22,809 nucleotides of DNA from Caryophanales bacterium UBA6769 (GCA_002453275.1 DKGN01000080.1:1-22809); one strand, 5' to 3'. Numbered from the stretch's first letter, positions 7,963 through 13,936 are shown. The notes: a model not told the origin generated them from the sequence alone. Numbers and translations are program-made.

Positions 7963-8006
7963 CTTAGTAACCGATGTAAATAGCGAAAATATAGGAAGGT
8001 GCCGAC

Positions 8007-8156
8007 ATGCGGACGAAAGTGACGCTAGCATGCGCAGAATGTGGAAGTCGAAATTACACAACAACTAAAAATAAACAAACAGAAACGGCAAGAATACAAC
8101 TGAAAAAGCATTGCAAAACGTGTAACGCCCACACGCTCCATAAAGAGACGAAATAA
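8007..8156 (+). CDS. rpmG: 50S ribosomal protein L33, zinc-binding (C+) type
   Basis: The 49-residue protein reads MRTKVTLACAECGSRNYTTT at its start and ends in KTCNAHTLHKETK. It has two Cys-x-x-Cys pairs (C9/C12 and C37/C40), the zinc ribbon of the C+ form of L33. Paralogues lacking the cysteines replace it under zinc starvation in many bacilli. The gene lies immediately upstream of secE-nusG as in B. subtilis. AGGAAGG at 7993-7999 is 7 nt before the ATG. It is the first gene after the 7790 promoter. Confidence 0.95.
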   Translation: MRTKVTLACAECGSRNYTTTKNKQTETARIQLKKHCKTCNAHTLHKETK

Positions 8157-8265
8157 TGCAAGCGATTTCTAGTGAAGCATTGCTCTGTACAAGGAGTAAT
8201 GCCATTTCTATCATGAGAATGAATACTACCGCTGCTGAAGTTGGGAAGGAGATTAAATAAGGACC

Positions 8266-8451
8266 ATGTTCAAGAAAGTGAGCCAGTTTTTAAAAAATGT
8301 CGTCAGTGAAATGAAAAAAGTCCGCTGGCCAACAAGGGAAGAATTAGTAAAATATACGATTACAGTTATCGCAACGGTTGCCTTTGTGACGCTCTTCTTC
8401 GTCGTTGTTGACTATGGCATATCATCTCTGCTTCAGCTAATTTCAGAATAA
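8266..8451 (+). CDS. secE: preprotein translocase subunit SecE
   Basis: SecE is the small essential membrane subunit that clamps SecY in the SecYEG channel. The 61-residue protein is the short single-span form common in Gram-positive bacteria. It has an amphipathic N-terminal helix (FKKVSQFLKNVVSEMKKVRW), the conserved WPTREEL hinge and one transmembrane segment at about residues 31-55. The ATG at 8266 is the only usable start because a stop lies in frame six bases upstream. The ribosome-binding site is not ideal: GGAAGGAG (8244-8251) is 14 nt away and AAGGA (8259-8263) only 2 nt away. secE sits between rpmG and nusG, the usual order. Confidence 0.96.
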   Translation: MFKKVSQFLKNVVSEMKKVRWPTREELVKYTITVIATVAFVTLFFVVVDYGISSLLQLISE

Positions 8452-8501
8452 ACGTTATAGATCTTCATACGACAGGCTAAAATGTAAAGTAAACGCATTG
8501 G

Positions 8502-8533
8502 GGAGGGAAGGACGAAGCGTCCTATTTGTTATG
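8502..8533 (+). promoter_or_regulatory. nusG ribosome-binding site bridged by a hairpin
   Basis: The purine-rich Shine-Dalgarno GGAGG (8502-8506) is 24 nt from the ATG at 8531, too far for normal initiation. A perfect 6-bp hairpin, AGGACG (8509-8514) with CGTCCT (8518-8523) and loop AAG, lies between them. Folding it out leaves an effective spacing of 9 nt. No other Shine-Dalgarno lies close to the ATG. Confidence 0.6.
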
Positions 8534-9064
8534 GAAAAAAGTTGGTACGTTGTGCATACGTATTCCGGATATGAAAATAAAGTGAAAACAAACCTAGAGA
8601 AACGTGTCGAATCGATGGGGATGTCCGATAAGATATTTCGAGTCCTAGTTCCAGTCGAAGAAGAAACTGAAATTAAAGATGGAAAAAAGAAAACGAAATT
8701 ACGTAAAGTGTTCCCAGGTTACGTCATAACCGAAATGGTGATGACGGATGACTCTTGGTACGTCGTTCGAAACACACCAGGTGTGACAGGATTTGTTGGA
8801 TCGAGTGGTGGAGGCTCAAAGCCTACCCCGCTTTTACCAGAAGAAGTCGACACAATATTGAAAAGCATGGGCTATGATACGCCGAAGCCAGAGGTCGATT
8901 TCCAAATAGAAGAAAGTGTTAAAGTAATAGACGGACCTTTTGCTGACTTTGTTGGAAAGATTGAAGAAATCGATCTCGACAAAGAAAAGGTAAAAGTACA
9001 CGTCAACATGTTCGGAAGGGAAACACCAGTCGAATTAGACTTCACCCAAATTGAACGACTTTAA
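8531..9064 (+). CDS. nusG: transcription termination/antitermination factor NusG
   Basis: NusG binds RNA polymerase beside the clamp and modulates pausing, termination and coupling to the ribosome. From ATG 8531 the protein is 177 residues, the same as B. subtilis NusG. The N-terminal NGN domain starts MEKSWYVVHTYSGYENKVK and includes VFPGYVITEMVMTDDSWYVV and RNTPGVTGFVGS. The C-terminal KOW domain is VKVIDGPFADFVGKIEEI and runs through VNMFGRETPVELDFTQIE. The frame is open 11 codons further upstream to a TTG at 8498, but that extension overlaps the Shine-Dalgarno and is not found in homologues. The gene is followed by an intrinsic terminator. Confidence 0.97.
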   Translation: MEKSWYVVHTYSGYENKVKTNLEKRVESMGMSDKIFRVLVPVEEETEIKDGKKKTKLRKVFPGYVITEMVMTDDSWYVVRNTPGVTGFVGSSGGGSKPTPLLPEEVDTILKSMGYDTPKPEVDFQIEESVKVIDGPFADFVGKIEEIDLDKEKVKVHVNMFGRETPVELDFTQIERL

Positions 9065-9074
9065 TTGAAAACGT

Positions 9075-9150
9075 GATCTCTTATTGCTTTTGTTAACTAG
9101 AAATGATAGAATTTTAATGTTTCAAAAGCCAATAAGGGTCTTTTGTTTTT
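9075..9150 (+). terminator. intrinsic terminator after nusG
   Basis: An imperfect stem of about 17 bp (9075-9092 with 9123-9140) encloses a 30-nt loop and is followed by TTTTGTTTTT (9141-9150). It ends the rpmG-secE-nusG unit. Confidence 0.8.
9084..9112 (+). promoter_or_regulatory. putative extended -10 promoter for rplK-rplA inside the terminator
   Basis: TTGCTT (9084-9089), a 17-nt spacer and TAGAAT (9107-9112) preceded by TG at 9104-9105 form an extended -10 promoter. The -35 lies in the 5' arm of the nusG terminator and the -10 in its loop. Transcripts starting near 9119 would contain only the 3' arm and so escape termination. An overlapping alternative is TTGTTA (9090-9095), 17 nt, TTTAAT (9113-9118). 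Confidence 0.55.
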
Positions 9151-9168
9151 ATACACAATATTGTGTAT
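9151..9168 (+). repeat. perfect 18-bp palindrome before the rplK leader
   Basis: ATACACAATATTGTGTAT equals its own reverse complement. It follows directly after the nusG terminator T-run and precedes the first L1-site mimic. It could act as a protein-binding site on DNA or as an RNA hairpin; neither is shown. Confidence 0.85.
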
Positions 9169-9171
9169 CGG

Positions 9172-9261
9172 GTGGGAGGGTCAAAGTACGTGTTCAAATG
9201 AATAGCGTCGAGCTAGCTCACAGCCTGTGAGTTGAACACTATGATTCAGCCCAATTACCAC
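9172..9261 (+). promoter_or_regulatory. candidate L1-binding leader of rplK
   Basis: GTGG (9172-9175) pairs with CCAC (9258-9261), and GGG (9178-9180) with CCC (9250-9252). This leaves an asymmetric internal loop GA / AATTA. The layout copies the L1 site of 23S rRNA (GGUGG-GA-helix and GAAAUA-CCACC). The enclosed part folds into GTGTTCAA (9190-9197) / TTGAACAC (9232-9239) and CTCACAG (9217-9223) / CTGTGAG (9225-9231). Ribosomal protein L1 is known to repress its own operon by binding such mRNA mimics; use of this site is inferred. Confidence 0.65.
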
Positions 9262-9287
9262 ATCACGGACTTAAGGAGGTGTGTCAC

Positions 9288-9713
9288 GTGGCTAAAAAAG
9301 TAATCCAAGTAGTGAAGCTTCAAATTCCAGCAGGTAAAGCGAATCCAGCTCCACCGGTTGGACCAGCACTAGGTCAAGCAGGAATTAACATCATGGGGTT
9401 CTGTAAAGAATTTAACGCTCAAACGCAAGAACAAGCGGGCCTTATCATTCCTGTAGAAATTACTGTTTTTGAAGATCGTTCATTTACATTTATTACAAAG
9501 ACGCCACCAGCTGCTGTCTTATTGAAACAAGAAGCAGGAATCAAGTTAGGTTCAGGTGAGCCAAACACGAAAAAAGTTGCAACTGTCAAACGTGCAAAAG
9601 TTCGTGAAATTGCTGAGTTGAAAATGCCTGACTTAAATGCTGCAGATGTAGAAGCAGCAATGAGAATGGTGGAAGGAACAGCACGTAGCATGGGAATTAC
9701 AATTGAAGACTAA
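9288..9713 (+). CDS. rplK: 50S ribosomal protein L11
   Basis: L11 forms the GTPase-associated centre of the 50S subunit with 23S rRNA and L10-L12. In B. subtilis it is also needed for RelA activation. From GTG 9288 the protein has 141 residues, the standard length. It opens with AKKVIQVVKLQIPAGKANPA and PPVGPALGQAGINIMGFCKE, includes the FITKTPPAAVLLK hinge region, and ends MRMVEGTARSMGITIED. AAGGAGGTG (9273-9281) lies 6 nt before the GTG; an upstream in-frame GTG at 9279 overlaps this site and is not the start. It is co-transcribed with rplA. Confidence 0.97.
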   Translation: MAKKVIQVVKLQIPAGKANPAPPVGPALGQAGINIMGFCKEFNAQTQEQAGLIIPVEITVFEDRSFTFITKTPPAAVLLKQEAGIKLGSGEPNTKKVATVKRAKVREIAELKMPDLNAADVEAAMRMVEGTARSMGITIED

Positions 9714-9737
9714 TTCCATCGTGTCTGTTTGAATGAC

Positions 9738-9762
9738 GTGGGAGGAACATCCGTTTAACCAC
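9738..9762 (+). promoter_or_regulatory. second candidate L1-binding hairpin, in the rplK-rplA gap
   Basis: GTGG (9738-9741) pairs with CCAC (9759-9762), and GGA (9744-9746) with TCC (9750-9752) closing loop ACA. The internal loop is GA / GTTTAA. This is a compact copy of the same 23S L1-site pattern, ending 4 nt before the rplA Shine-Dalgarno, where bound L1 could block translation. Confidence 0.6.
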
Positions 9763-9781
9763 TATAGGGAGGAAAAATGCA

Positions 9782-10474
9782 ATGAAACAGAAAGGTAAGA
9801 AATATCAAGAAGCTGCAAAGCTTGTTGACCGTTCAAAGCTTTATAATGCAAAAGAAGCAGTTGAACTCGTGAAACAAACAGCGAAAGCAAATTTTGATGA
9901 AACCGTTGAAATTGCTGTTCGCCTAGGGGTTGACCCGCGTAAAAATGATCAGCAAATCCGTGGAGCAGTCGTGCTACCGAACGGTACTGGCAAAACGCTT
10001 CGCGTTCTCGTTTTTGCAAAGGGTGAAAAAGCGAAAGAAGCAGAAGCTGCAGGTGCAGACTTCGTAGGTGAACAGGATTATATTAATAAAATTAACCAAG
10101 GATGGTTTGATTTTGACGTCATCGTGGCAACACCTGATATGATGGCTGAAGTCGGGAAGCTTGGTCGTGTCCTTGGACCAAAAGGCTTAATGCCAAACCC
10201 GAAAACAGGGACGGTCACATTTGAAGTTGAAAAAGCGGTGGAAGAAATTAAAGCTGGTAAAGTAGAGTATCGTCTCGATAAGGCAGGAAACGTCCATTGC
10301 CCGATTGGGAAAGCATCGTTTGAAACAGACAAACTCGTTGAAAACTTTGATTCCATTATCGATACGCTTGCAAAAGCAAAGCCAGCTTCAGCAAAAGGCA
10401 CGTACTTTAAAAACATCGCCTTGACTTCAACGATGGGACCGGGTATTAAAATTAATCCAGCTCCTTACGCATAA
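9782..10474 (+). CDS. rplA: 50S ribosomal protein L1
   Basis: L1 builds the mobile L1 stalk that moves deacylated tRNA out of the E site. It often represses its own operon by binding the mRNA. The 230-residue protein has the full two-domain layout: domain I at the ends (MKQKGKKYQEAAKLVDRSKL, then FDETVEIAVRLGVDPRKNDQ; C-terminal STMGPGIKINPAPYA) and domain II in the middle (DFDVIVATPDMMAEVGKLGR, then VLGPKGLMPNPKTGTV). The ATG at 9782 is 9 nt after GGGAGG (9767-9772). A closer ATG at 9777 opens only a two-codon frame (ATG CAA TGA) overlapping the true start. It is followed by a separate promoter for rplJL. Confidence 0.97.
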   Translation: MKQKGKKYQEAAKLVDRSKLYNAKEAVELVKQTAKANFDETVEIAVRLGVDPRKNDQQIRGAVVLPNGTGKTLRVLVFAKGEKAKEAEAAGADFVGEQDYINKINQGWFDFDVIVATPDMMAEVGKLGRVLGPKGLMPNPKTGTVTFEVEKAVEEIKAGKVEYRLDKAGNVHCPIGKASFETDKLVENFDSIIDTLAKAKPASAKGTYFKNIALTSTMGPGIKINPAPYA

Positions 10475-10479
10475 AAGTA

Positions 10480-10508
10480 TTGACTTAGAAATCGGAGACG
10501 ATTATACT
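10480..10508 (+). promoter_or_regulatory. sigma-A promoter for rplJ-rplL
   Basis: TTGACT (10480-10485), exactly 17 nt, then TATACT (10503-10508), six bases after the rplA stop. It starts the L10 leader transcript. Confidence 0.88.
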
Positions 10509-10527
10509 AAGACAAGTGAAAATTTGA

Positions 10528-10659
10528 GATCAATCATACCGTAGACAGCAGGGGTGCTTACGCACTTAATTATCCAGCCGAGGTTGTTAAAAGACAGGGC
10601 GCGAACGTTCGATGCTTCTGTCTATATAACCTCCATGTCGATCGGCATGGAGGTTTTTT
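10528..10659 (+). promoter_or_regulatory. ribosomal protein L10 leader (rplJL attenuator)
   Basis: The leader has the sequence landmarks of the Firmicute L10 leader: CCGTAGACAGCAGGGGTGC (from 10539), CCAGCCGAGGTTG (10574-10586) and a terminator at 10628-10659. GAGGTTGT (10580-10587) is complementary to ATAACCTC (10626-10633), the terminator's 5' arm, so it can act as antiterminator. AGACAG occurs twice (10543-10548, 10592-10597) and either copy can pair with CTGTCT (10618-10623). In B. subtilis, L10(L12)4 binding to this leader favours termination; the same mechanism is inferred here. Confidence 0.88.
10628..10659 (+). terminator. terminator of the L10 leader
   Basis: AACCTCCATG (10628-10637) pairs with CATGGAGGTT (10646-10655), extended by U-G and C-G pairs over a GATC loop, and runs into six T residues (10654-10659). 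Confidence 0.92.
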
Positions 10660-10758
10660 AATGTCGAGAGTAGGGACTATTTCCTGCCTCGAGCCTCTAG
10701 CACTTAGCTCAACATTGACTAGGTAGGTATGGACGAACTTTTAGGAGGTGTCACTATA

Positions 10759-11259
10759 GTGAGCAATAAAGTTGAAAGTAAGAAACAAGTAGTGAGTGAA
10801 ATTACAGAGAAATTAACATCGAGCAAGTCAACAATTCTCGTTGACTACCGCGGACTGAATGTAGCAGATATGACAGAGCTTCGTAAACAGCTTCGTGAAG
10901 CGGGTGTTGATTTCAGAGTTTATAAAAATACGTTAGTGCGTCGGGCTACAGCAGAAGTGGACATGACAGAGCTTGATGAGCAACTCATCGGACCGACAGC
11001 GATTGCTTTTAGTAATGAGGACGTTGTCGCACCTGCGAAAGTATTAAATTCCTTTGCAAAGGAAAACGAAGCATTAGAAATCAAAACAGGTGTCATTGAA
11101 GGAAACCTTGTTTCTGTTGATGAAATCAAGGCACTTGCGGAGCTTCCATCTCAAGAAGGACTACTCTCCATGTTGCTTAGCGTATTGCAAGCACCAATGC
11201 GTAACTTTGCATTGGCTACGAAAGCAGTTGCTGAACAAAAAGAAGAAGAAGGCGCTTAA
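10759..11259 (+). CDS. rplJ: 50S ribosomal protein L10
   Basis: L10 anchors the L7/L12 dimers to the 50S stalk base and, as the L10-L12 complex, controls its own leader. From GTG 10759 the protein has 166 residues, equal to B. subtilis L10. The conserved core STILVDYRGLNVADMTELRK and QLREAGVDFRVYKNTLVRRA is at the N-terminus. The C-terminal helix that binds L12 dimers ends VLQAPMRNFALATKAVAEQK. AGGAGGTG (10743-10750) lies 8 nt before the GTG; an in-frame ATG at 10729 precedes that site and would add ten unmatched residues. Confidence 0.97.
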   Translation: MSNKVESKKQVVSEITEKLTSSKSTILVDYRGLNVADMTELRKQLREAGVDFRVYKNTLVRRATAEVDMTELDEQLIGPTAIAFSNEDVVAPAKVLNSFAKENEALEIKTGVIEGNLVSVDEIKALAELPSQEGLLSMLLSVLQAPMRNFALATKAVAEQKEEEGA

Positions 11260-11327
11260 TAAAGCGGTCTAGCGATAGTTCATTCAATCAACTAAATGTG
11301 ATTAGAAATTAAGGAGGAAAAATTAAA

Positions 11328-11693
11328 ATGAGTAAAGATCAAATCATTGAAGCGATAAAGGAAATGACAGTTTTAGAATTAAACGATTTAGTTAAAGCAA
11401 TTGAGGAAGAGTTCGGTGTTACAGCTGCAGCGCCTGTTGCAGTAGCAGGTGGAGCAGCAGCGGGTGACGGTGCTGAGGAACAATCTGAATTTGATGTTGT
11501 TCTTGAAGAGGCAGGAGCGAGCAAGATTAAAGTTATCAAAGCAGTTCGCGAAATTACTGGCCTCGGCTTGAAAGAAGCGAAAGACCTCGTTGACAATGCA
11601 CCAAACCCAGTTAAAGAAGGCGTAGCAAAAGAAGAAGCAGAAGAAATTAAAGCTAAGCTTGAAGAAGTCGGTGCAGGTGTAGAACTTAAATAA
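11328..11693 (+). CDS. rplL: 50S ribosomal protein L7/L12
   Basis: L7/L12 is the multi-copy stalk protein that recruits translational GTPases. The 121-residue protein has the N-terminal dimerisation domain (MSKDQIIEAIKEMTVLELND), an Ala/Gly-rich hinge (AAAPVAVAGGAAAGDGAEEQ), and the C-terminal factor-binding domain with IKVIKAVREITGLGLKEAKD and KEEAEEIKAKLEEVGAGVEL. The ATG at 11328 follows AAGGAGGA at 11311-11318. It is cotranscribed with rplJ across a 68-nt gap and closed off by a strong terminator at 11704-11749. Confidence 0.98.
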   Translation: MSKDQIIEAIKEMTVLELNDLVKAIEEEFGVTAAAPVAVAGGAAAGDGAEEQSEFDVVLEEAGASKIKVIKAVREITGLGLKEAKDLVDNAPNPVKEGVAKEEAEEIKAKLEEVGAGVELK

Positions 11694-11703
11694 ATAAAAG
11701 ATT

Positions 11704-11749
11704 AAAATGAACAGGGTATGCCACACTATTGGTATACCCTGTTCATTTT
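11704..11749 (+). terminator. intrinsic terminator after rplL
   Basis: A 20-bp stem (11704-11723 with 11730-11749, one G-U pair) closes on the six-base loop CACTAT. The 3' arm ends in ATTTT. The flanking A-run and T-run mean it may work in both directions. It separates rplJL from ybxB and everything downstream. Confidence 0.88.
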
Positions 11750-11784
11750 GTCACCATTGACTAATCAAGGGAGAGTGATATTTG

Positions 11785-12387
11785 ATGGAGCATTACTATT
11801 CTGAGAAACCAACTTCAAAAAGTTCACCAACTAGTTATGAAGCAGACCTTCGTGGTAATCTAATCAAATTCGCATCTGATTTTGGTGTTTTTTCTAAAGG
11901 ACAGATAGACTTTGGAACAAAGTTATTAATCGACTCTTTCAATTTTCCGTCTGAAGCAGGTCCGATACTAGATGTCGGCTGTGGGTATGGTCCCATCGGC
12001 TTAGCGCTCGCTAAAAGTGAACCGAGCCGAGACGTTGTCTTAGTTGACATTAATGAACGCGCTCTCGCCCTTGCAGAAAAAAATCGTCAAGTGAATCAGA
12101 TTTCAAATGCAATCGTTCAAAAAAGCAATTTGTTTCAAAATGTACCGAAAGCAGACTATGCAGCAATTTTATCAAACCCGCCGATTCGTGCTGGTAAAAA
12201 AGTGGTCTATGCATTGTTTCGCGAAGCTTATGAATGGTTGAAGCCAAACGGGGAGTTATGGATTGTTATCCAAAAAAAACAAGGAGCCCCGTCCGCGAAA
12301 AATGAGTTAATGTCTTTGTTCAAAGAAGTAGAGATTGTCACCAGACGAAAGGGTTATTTTATTTTTCGTGCCGTGAAGCATGCCTAA
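11785..12387 (+). CDS. ybxB: class I SAM-dependent methyltransferase, RsmC/YbxB family
   Basis: The 200-residue protein matches YbxB, which sits between rplL and rpoB in B. subtilis and is related to the catalytic half of RsmC (16S rRNA m2G1207 methyltransferase). Motif I for SAM binding is ILDVGCGYGPIGLALA at about residues 63-78. The acidic end of strand 2 is LVDINERALALAEKN. The catalytic NPP motif is ILSNPPIRAGKKVVYALF, and IVIQKKQGAPSAK near the C-terminus is also conserved. The RNA target is inferred from the family. The ATG at 11785 follows AAGGGAG (11768-11774); a TTG three bases earlier is possible. It converges on the amidase with only 8 nt between stop codons. Confidence 0.9.
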   Translation: MEHYYSEKPTSKSSPTSYEADLRGNLIKFASDFGVFSKGQIDFGTKLLIDSFNFPSEAGPILDVGCGYGPIGLALAKSEPSRDVVLVDINERALALAEKNRQVNQISNAIVQKSNLFQNVPKADYAAILSNPPIRAGKKVVYALFREAYEWLKPNGELWIVIQKKQGAPSAKNELMSLFKEVEIVTRRKGYFIFRAVKHA

Positions 12388-12395
12388 CTACTTAG

Positions 12396-13856
12396 TTAAC
12401 TATGCTCAAGGTGTTTCGCGCGTTTGTAACCTCTGAACTCTTTTTCAAGAATCTTTCCGTAGTGGAATAGAGCCTGTTCATTTCCGATTCGACTAATCAA
12501 TTGGAGACTAATTGGCAAACCGTTAGAATCTTCAGTTATCGGAATAGACAACGCTGGTAATCCGAGAACATTAGGATAACTCGTATATGGCATTTTTCTT
12601 AATACCTTTAATGAATTTGAAAATACTTCACCATCGAGCGCCCGATGCTTTTTTGCTGGTGTTGGATATGAAGGCAAAATTAAAATCGATTTATTTAAAA
12701 ATTGGTTCACGTCTTCGATTTTTTTCGCAATTTTTCTTTCAAGTCCTGCGATATTTTTTGAAGATGTTCCGAAGAGTATCGTCCCAACCTTTCCGAGGGC
12801 CATCGTTTTTAAGAAAAAGTAGTCGTAATCTGTGTTTTTTCGGGTGAGTTCTCGGAAAAGCGTTCGAAAGAGCGGGAACCGGTCATCGTCGTTGAACGCA
12901 ATCGGCCAAACGTCTTTTCCGCCATCAATCGATAAAATTTGCAAATGATCAATGGTAAGCATCGAATGTAAATGTGGAACGTCTACGTTCGTTTCAACAG
13001 GATATGATTCACTTAAAAAGGCTCGAACGGCATCGAGACCATTTCGCGTATCGCTAGTAATTTTGTATTTTGGTTTCGGGATAAGTAAGCGAAATTCATT
13101 ATAATCAACCTTTTCAGGTTCTTTGAAGGCGATAATTGAGTTGATAAGTTCTGCGTCCGCAACCGATTTACTTAATGCGCCAATCCCTAACATTGCTTCT
13201 TGTAATGGATAGGCGGCAGGTGATGGAATATGACCTTCATTCGGAACTTGCCGTGCCCCGCCTTTGAATGTGATGACCCCATTGAAGTGTGCGGGATTGC
13301 GAAGTGAGCCAAAAATATCTGAACCGACACTGACAGAGGCTCCACCACTTGCAACGAGTGCCCCACATCCACCACTAGAGCCTCCGGCTGTCCGCGACTC
13401 ATCCCACGGGTTATTTGTCGTTCCATGTAACTTGTTTGATGATTCAAAATGGAGACCGAGTACGCCAGTGTTTGTTTTCCCGATAATGACAGCACCTTCA
13501 CGTTTTAATCTTTTAATAACCTCAGCGTCTTCATTTTCAATTTCTTTTGCCCGGTGAACGAGGCCAGACGTCGTTTTCATTCCGATTACATTGAACATGT
13601 CTTTGACAGTAATCGGCACACCGAAAAGCTTACCTTGAATGATACCCTGCTCGCGTAGTTTATCGTATTCTTTGGCTTCCTGTAATGCTTTTTCAAAGCG
13701 TTCTTCGACTAAACAGTTAATCCGCACGTTCACATGCTTTAGATGTTCAATATAGATCGTGGTTGCCTCGGTTGAGCTCATTTCGCCATGTTTAATTTTT
13801 TTAGCTAGCGTTGAAGCATCTAGATCAAGAATGTCACTCTTCGTTACTTGCGTCAC
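12396..13856 (-). CDS. amidase-signature family hydrolase
   Basis: The 486-residue protein is a full-length amidase-signature enzyme that should hydrolyse a C-N amide bond; its substrate cannot be told. The Ser-cisSer-Lys triad is K85 (GVPITVKDMFN), S160 (AGGSSGG) and S184 (GSDIFGSLRNPA). The spacings 75 and 24 are exactly those of FAAH (K142, S217, S241). The usual GSDxGGSxR reads GSDIFGSLR, with Phe for one Gly, and the block after it (GVITFKGG) lacks the common GHKPS. There is no signal peptide. It could be a GatA paralogue in name only, since no gatB or gatC is near. The start is GTG (13854-13856) behind GGAGGGG (13866-13872). It lies antisense between ybxB and rpoB, where B. subtilis has no gene. 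Confidence 0.9.
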   Translation of the reverse strand: MTQVTKSDILDLDASTLAKKIKHGEMSSTEATTIYIEHLKHVNVRINCLVEERFEKALQEAKEYDKLREQGIIQGKLFGVPITVKDMFNVIGMKTTSGLVHRAKEIENEDAEVIKRLKREGAVIIGKTNTGVLGLHFESSNKLHGTTNNPWDESRTAGGSSGGCGALVASGGASVSVGSDIFGSLRNPAHFNGVITFKGGARQVPNEGHIPSPAAYPLQEAMLGIGALSKSVADAELINSIIAFKEPEKVDYNEFRLLIPKPKYKITSDTRNGLDAVRAFLSESYPVETNVDVPHLHSMLTIDHLQILSIDGGKDVWPIAFNDDDRFPLFRTLFRELTRKNTDYDYFFLKTMALGKVGTILFGTSSKNIAGLERKIAKKIEDVNQFLNKSILILPSYPTPAKKHRALDGEVFSNSLKVLRKMPYTSYPNVLGLPALSIPITEDSNGLPISLQLISRIGNEQALFHYGKILEKEFRGYKRAKHLEHS

Positions 13857-13884
13857 AATAAGCTACCCCTCCAATTAATCTAAA

Positions 13885-13910
13885 AATTCAAAAGCTTTTG
13901 ATTTTGAATT
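13885..13910. promoter_or_regulatory. operator-like palindromes at the amidase transcription start
   Basis: TCAAAAGCTTTTGA (13888-13901) is a perfect 14-bp palindrome. AATTCAAAA (13885-13893) and TTTTGAATT (13902-13910) form a second, overlapping inverted repeat. Both lie at or just downstream of the amidase -10, where a repressor would block transcription. No regulator gene is nearby. Confidence 0.5.
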
Positions 13911-13936
13911 ATAGTGGAAAAACAATTTACTGACAA
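13908..13936 (-). promoter_or_regulatory. sigma-A promoter of the amidase gene
   Basis: On the minus strand TTGTCA (13931-13936), exactly 17 nt, then a perfect TATAAT (13908-13913). It lies about 50 bp before the GTG start. Confidence 0.85.

Larger units (their letters stand above)
7594..8006 (+). other. 413-nt intergenic region and leader before rpmG
   Basis: I see no gene here. The first 190 nt are AT-rich and hold only weak inverted repeats (for example ACAAGAA 7744-7750 / TTCTTGT 7774-7780), with no convincing terminator for sigH. A sigma-A promoter lies at 7790-7819. The transcript would start near 7826 and carry a leader of about 180 nt. That leader has two clear hairpins: TGCAGATA 7882-7889 with TGTCTGCA 7913-7920, and a 10-bp stem 7937-7946 / 7953-7962. 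The second has a loop of six bases and no following T-run. Confidence 0.6.

Noticed and set aside
12396..13856. Calling the amidase GatA (Asp/Glu-tRNA amidotransferase subunit A)
   Set aside because: It shares the amidase signature, but no gatC or gatB is adjacent. The signature region departs from GatA, and the position next to rpoB is not that of gatCAB.
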